Shown here in pieces: positions 39,559-43,020 of a stretch of DNA of 43,020 bases (positions are counted from its first letter, which is position 1; each line of letters starts with the position of its first letter). Both the position numbers and the translations under genes were made by a program. The notes under the pieces are model-generated. The model was not told the origin of the DNA and ran no database searches. It was given only the letters and a program-made list of their open reading frames with translations. Source of the stretch: JBHENN01 sp046262015 (lineage in GTDB: Bacteria > Actinomycetota > CADDZG01 > WHSQ01). The stretch lies in NCBI GenBank assembly GCA_046262015.1, contig JBHENN010000031.1, positions 1-43,020 of the forward strand, written 5' to 3'.

Positions 39559-40358
39559 TGACGGGCGAGGTTCTCGGCTACGTCGCGGCCTGGGGCGCGT
39601 TAGCCATCACGGCCGCCGTCTACCTGGGCGCGCTCGGGCGGGTGCGCGGCCGTTCGCGCGGGCGCGCCGTGGCGTTCGTCGGCGGGCTCGCCCTGCTGGG
39701 CGCGAGCGTCGCGTCCCCGATCGCTCAAGCCGCAGAGGAACTGCTGTCGTGGCACATGGTCCAGCATCTCGTCATGGTCTTCGCGGTCGCCCCGCTGCTC
39801 GTTCTGGGCGCGCCGGTGACCCTGGCCCTGCGTGCGGCACCGGGCCGCGTGCGTGCGGCGGCGGGCCGACTGATGCATCGTGGGTTCCCCCGCCTCTTGC
39901 TCCATCCGATGACGGCGTGGATCGGCTTCGCGCTCGTGCTGTGGGGTGTCCACTTTTCACCGCTGTACGACCTGGCTGCAGGCGATCCGCTGTGGCACGC
40001 GCTGGAGCACGGCCTCCTCCTCGGGGCCGCGCTGCTGTTCTGGATCCCGGTCGCGGGTGGCGCGCCGGGCCCGCGCCTCTCGCATCCCGTGCGGCTCCTC
40101 TATCTCGTCGCAGCCATGCCGATCCAGGCATTCCTGGGCCTCGCGATCTACTCGGCCGGCGCGGTGCTCTATCCGCACTACGCCGAGGAGCGCTCGGCGG
40201 CGGCCGCGTTCGGCGACCAGCGCGACGCCGGGGTCATCATGTGGGTCGGTGGGGACCTCGCGTTCGTCGGGGCAATCGCCGTCGTGGTGTGGGGATGGAT
40301 GCGCCGCGCCGACCTCGATGCGCGCCGCGAGGACCGCCGCGTCCAGCGGGCGGCTTAA
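39558..40358 (+). CDS. ctaG: Cytochrome c oxidase assembly factor, caa3_CtaG family
   Basis: A 266-residue protein of about seven helices. The conserved HMVQHLVMVFAVAPLLVLGAP, WGVHFSPLYDLA and HALEHGLLLGAALLFWIPV supply the histidines of the CtaG (Bacillus-type) family, thought to help insert copper into the oxidase. ATG 39558 reuses the last base of the ctaE stop. It ends in TTAA, shared with the stop of the convergent nagZ-like gene. Confidence 0.9.
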   Translation: MTGEVLGYVAAWGALAITAAVYLGALGRVRGRSRGRAVAFVGGLALLGASVASPIAQAAEELLSWHMVQHLVMVFAVAPLLVLGAPVTLALRAAPGRVRAAAGRLMHRGFPRLLLHPMTAWIGFALVLWGVHFSPLYDLAAGDPLWHALEHGLLLGAALLFWIPVAGGAPGPRLSHPVRLLYLVAAMPIQAFLGLAIYSAGAVLYPHYAEERSAAAAFGDQRDAGVIMWVGGDLAFVGAIAVVVWGWMRRADLDARREDRRVQRAA

Positions 40359-42166
40359 GGTGCACCCGCGGCGGGCGTGGGGGTCTGCGGGTCGTAGACC
40401 AGGCCGTGTCCGTACGCGTAGAGGTCGCCGATCTGTACCGGGAGCCGGCCACCCGGCGGCGCCCCGAAGATCACTCGCGCGGCGGCCTCCACGACCGGTG
40501 GGTTCGGATAGGACCACGGCCCCTGCGCGTAGGTCGCGATGAACCCGTCGACCTCCGGGAACGCGGCGATGTCGTAGGGGAGCCCGAGGGCGACGGCAGT
40601 CACGGGGACGCCCGTCCGCGCCAGAGCCTCGAGGAGGAGCACCTGCGAGAAGGCGACGTCGTCGCGCGTGTAGGTCGTCACCACGACGTGGTCGGCGTCG
40701 CCCGCGAGGGTCACGGCGTGGTCGATCTCGGCAGCGGTCGGGAGCTCGGAGCTCGTCTGGTAGGCGACGACCCGGCTTCGCCCGGACCGCTCGAGAGCGC
40801 GCGCGAGGCGTTCGGTCTCGGCAACACCCGTCACCAGGACGCTTGCAGGCGCTCGTGGATCCAGCGGGAGTGTCCCGTCGTTCTTCACCAGGGTGATCGA
40901 TCGCTCGGCGAGCGCATCAGCTTCGGTCCGCGCGGCCGCATCTCCGATCGCCGCGGCGGCGACCTCGACGTCGACGGGCGGCTTCTCGAAGACGTCGTAG
41001 GTGCACTTCAGCGCCAGCACCCGCCGCGCCGAGGCACGCACCCGGTTCTCGCTGAGCTCGCCGTCATCCAGTGCGGCGAGCAGCGCGTCGATCGTCTCCA
41101 GGTGCTCGGAGAAGGTTCCTATCGACATGATCACGTCGGCTCCGGCCTTCGCGGCGAGGACCGCCGCGCCGGCGCGCCCCCATCGGTCGGCGACCGCCGC
41201 CATGTTCATCGCATCGGTCACGATCACCCCTCGATAGCCCATGTCTCGGCGCAGCAAGCCACGCAGGACCGCGGGGGACAGGGTCGCGGGCAGATCGGGG
41301 TCGATCGCCTCGAGCACCACGTGCGCGGTCATGATCGTGTCGGCGCCGGCATTTATCGCCGCCTGGAACGGGGCCAGATGGATCCGCTCGAGCGCGGCTC
41401 GGTCGTAAGACTCGACCGGTAGCCCCGTATGTGAATCGACCTCAGTGGCTCCGTGACCCGGGAAGTGCTTCGGCGTGGCGATCATCCCTTCGGCGCGGTA
41501 GGTACGGACCTGCTCGGCGGTCAGCCGGGCGACCAGGGCGCGCCGGGCGGAGAACGAGCGCACCCCGATCACGGGGTTCTCCGGGTTCGTGTTCACGTCG
41601 GCAACCGGAGCCAGTGCCCAATCGAAGCCCGCGGCGGCGGCTTCCGACGCGGTGATGCGCGCGGCGGTCGCCGCGTCGGCCGGATCGCGCGCCGCGCCGA
41701 GGCCCATCTGCAGCGGAAGGATGGTCGCGTCGGTGACCTTGTGGGCGAGGCCGAACTCGAGGTCGGCGGCGATCAGCAGTGGGATCCGGCCCGGGGTATG
41801 CGCCGCCCACCTCTGCAGCCGCCGGTTGTAGCGAGCTGCATCGATCGCCGAGCTCTGCTCGGTGATGATGACCGAGCCGATCCGGTGATCCCGGACCAGG
41901 GCGTGGATCTCGTCGGGGTCGGATGCCGGCCCGGCCGAGGCCATGATCATCTGCCCGACCAGAGCGCGTACGCCCATCCGTGTGAGCTTGCGCTCCACGA
42001 CCTCGTCGCAGCTTCGTTCCGAGCTCGCTTCCGGCGCGCCCTCGGCCTCAGCTTCGACGGGTGGCCCTCCCGGTCGGTCGCTGGTGTCGGCGAACGCCAC
42101 CGTGGTCGCGGTTCCGACGGTGGACGCGAGGACGACTGCAAGGAACATGTCGCGCCACCAGCTCAT
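40355..42166 (-). CDS. Secreted glycoside hydrolase family 3 protein (NagZ-like beta-N-acetylhexosaminidase)
   Basis: A 603-residue exported hydrolase. The signal segment (MFLAVVLASTVGTATTVAFA) ends near residue 26, followed by an acidic linker. The (beta/alpha)8 domain has KHFPGHG at 233-239 and the Asp244-x-His246 acid/base dyad in TEVDSHTG. The nucleophile is Asp318 in VIVTDAMNMAA. These are the NagZ subfamily marks, so the likely substrate is N-acetylglucosaminyl-muropeptide or chitin fragments. A C-terminal domain (about 420-603) is longer than in cytoplasmic NagZ. Likely in cell-wall turnover. Confidence 0.92.
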   Translation of the reverse strand: MSWWRDMFLAVVLASTVGTATTVAFADTSDRPGGPPVEAEAEGAPEASSERSCDEVVERKLTRMGVRALVGQMIMASAGPASDPDEIHALVRDHRIGSVIITEQSSAIDAARYNRRLQRWAAHTPGRIPLLIAADLEFGLAHKVTDATILPLQMGLGAARDPADAATAARITASEAAAAGFDWALAPVADVNTNPENPVIGVRSFSARRALVARLTAEQVRTYRAEGMIATPKHFPGHGATEVDSHTGLPVESYDRAALERIHLAPFQAAINAGADTIMTAHVVLEAIDPDLPATLSPAVLRGLLRRDMGYRGVIVTDAMNMAAVADRWGRAGAAVLAAKAGADVIMSIGTFSEHLETIDALLAALDDGELSENRVRASARRVLALKCTYDVFEKPPVDVEVAAAAIGDAAARTEADALAERSITLVKNDGTLPLDPRAPASVLVTGVAETERLARALERSGRSRVVAYQTSSELPTAAEIDHAVTLAGDADHVVVTTYTRDDVAFSQVLLLEALARTGVPVTAVALGLPYDIAAFPEVDGFIATYAQGPWSYPNPPVVEAAARVIFGAPPGGRLPVQIGDLYAYGHGLVYDPQTPTPAAGAP

Positions 42167-42239
42167 GGGTCACCTTCGTCGCGCCGTTGGGGAAGTTACA
42201 AAGGGTACGCCCGCAGACGGTTGCGCCGCCCGGAGTGAC

Positions 42240-42254
42240 GAGCCGGTCCGGCTC
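42240..42254. other. Palindrome just after the 42254-42763 gene
   Basis: GAGCCGG-T-CCGGCTC abuts the stop codon of the minus-strand hypothetical gene. No T-tract follows, so a Rho-independent terminator is doubtful. Confidence 0.3.
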
Positions 42255-42763
42255 TAGCGCCGCTTCTTCTTCTTCTTGACCGGCGGCTGCGCGTCGTACT
42301 CGAAGCTAGCCGCGGCCGCCTGTGAGGTTTGGCCCGCCCATAGACACACGATCGCCTTGGTCATCCCGGCGGGCACGACGCCCTTCTCCCCACCCGGTTC
42401 GCGCGTGCCGATCTCGACGACGGGCGGCCCCGAGAGGGGATCGGTGACGTCCGTGTCGAAGTTCGCGTAGAAGACGATGTCGAGGTCGGGCGACCCCACG
42501 CCGCCCGTCGGCTCGAGCGTGAACCTGCCGCCCCACGTCTTCTTATCGATATCGAAGTGGTGGCCGAACAGGCTGTTGACCTGTTCCTGCGTCACCTGCG
42601 CGAACCTGCGCTGGAACCCCGCGAAGCAGTCCTCCGGCGCCTGCGGGTGGGGGCTGGGGAGCACGATGGTCCCTTCCTCGGTCTGACCCGCGGACCGAGA
42701 CAGCGCGGCGCCGGGCACGGCCACGAGGGCCAGAGCCAGCAGGGCGGCGAGAGGTTTGCGCAT
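42254..42763 (-). CDS. Small secreted protein of unknown function with a lysine-rich tail
   Basis: A 169-residue product from ATG 42763, starting with a signal peptide (RKPLAALLALALVAVPGAAL). An extended start at TTG 42871 would bury the signal peptide, so I do not use it. The body is probably beta-rich (TWGGRFTLEPTGGVGSPDLD, then IVFYANFDTD). It ends PVKKKKKRR, which could bind acidic wall polymers. Two cysteines may form a disulfide. No family recognised; transcribed towards the NagZ-like gene. Confidence 0.72.
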   Translation of the reverse strand: MRKPLAALLALALVAVPGAALSRSAGQTEEGTIVLPSPHPQAPEDCFAGFQRRFAQVTQEQVNSLFGHHFDIDKKTWGGRFTLEPTGGVGSPDLDIVFYANFDTDVTDPLSGPPVVEIGTREPGGEKGVVPAGMTKAIVCLWAGQTSQAAAASFEYDAQPPVKKKKKRR

Positions 42764-42876
42764 CCCGAACCGATTCGACGCCCGCGGTCGGTCTCCTGCG
42801 GGCGCTCTCGCCGGATCCGCAGCGTCCCGACCCGCCCGCCTAGGTTCGAAGGGATCGTGCTGGGTATCCAAGCCAG

Positions 42877-43020
42877 GTGAAGGTGCTGGTGGTGGTCGTC
42901 GTGGTCGCGATCGTGTGCGTGGCGCTCTTCGTGACCGGCGTCTTCTCGCCCGACCGTTCGAGACGGATGCAGCGGCGGGTTGACGATCTCTCCCACCAGG
43001 GTGAGAGGAAGGGCGAGGAG
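42877..43020 (+). CDS. Small membrane protein, 3'-truncated by the window edge
   Basis: GTG 42877 opens a frame to the window end, 48 codons without a stop. It encodes one Val-rich transmembrane helix (VKVLVVVVVVAIVCVALFVT), then a basic, charged segment (PDRSRRMQRRVDDL). TATCCA (42865-42870) ends 6 nt upstream, similar to leaderless promoters here. It probably encodes a short single-pass membrane protein. Function unknown. Confidence 0.6.
   Translation, partial: MKVLVVVVVVAIVCVALFVTGVFSPDRSRRMQRRVDDLSHQGERKGEE

Overview
The window looks like a chromosomal segment of a high-GC Actinomycetota bacterium. The signs are a BldC-type regulator beside a leucine/valine dehydrogenase gene, a GAF-ANTAR protein, a QcrCAB complex with a diheme cytochrome c and a three-helix Rieske protein, an actinobacterial CtaF subunit, GTG/TTG starts, and many TANNNT -10 boxes placed 6-7 nt before start codons that lack a Shine-Dalgarno (leaderless genes). 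It does not look like a classic Streptomyces or Mycobacterium; a deeper-branching class is possible, but this is inference.

Layout. (1) 1-7145: an almost gapless purine operon, purB(partial)-purC-membrane protein-purS-purQ-purL-purF, with GTGA/ATGA overlaps. An enoyl-CoA hydratase/isomerase gene follows. (2) 7968-10662: a divergent MarR regulator and MMPL exporter pair with palindromes in the shared promoter. (3) 10730-13957: tyrosine catabolism, hppD-hmgA-fah. (4) 13954-18389, minus strand: branched-chain amino acid catabolism, leucine/valine dehydrogenase followed by 2-oxoacid dehydrogenase E1alpha, E1beta and E2. (5) 18515-19727: a conserved hypothetical gene and bldC. (6) 19799-20186: tRNA-Asp, tRNA-Phe and tRNA-Glu, followed by a small tandem duplication that carries a piece of tRNA-Glu.

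(7) 20200-26600 is the accessory region. It holds a secreted protein of unknown function, a 53-residue basic peptide gene, a BTAD/TPR (SARP-like) regulator, a decayed PIN-toxin remnant, a secreted metzincin-type metalloprotease, and an intact HTH-antitoxin/PIN-toxin pair. It ends in a mosaic in which two 240-bp segments copied from 20.9 kb and 23.4 kb are fused edge to edge. The mosaic runs into the 3' end of a minus-strand secreted-protein gene. No integrase or transposase is visible.

(8) 27166-32170: a secreted six-Asp-box protein with a cell-wall-binding (CWB2-like) tail, the GAF-ANTAR gene with a hairpin over its ribosome binding site, a cyclophilin and the ribosome-assembly GTPase RsgA. 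(9) 32229-40358: aerobic respiration. An unknown 8-helix membrane protein is divergent from qcrCAB; ctaC-ctaD-ctaF lies on the minus strand, and ctaE-ctaG is divergent from ctaC. Together these encode a cytochrome bc1-aa3 chain. (10) 40355-43020: a secreted family 3 glycoside hydrolase (NagZ-like), a small secreted hypothetical protein and the start of a small membrane protein.

The best candidates for new biology are the repeat/toxin mosaic, the peptide-plus-BTAD regulator unit, the tandem perfect hairpins in the bldC leader, and the hairpin that covers the ribosome binding site of the ANTAR gene.
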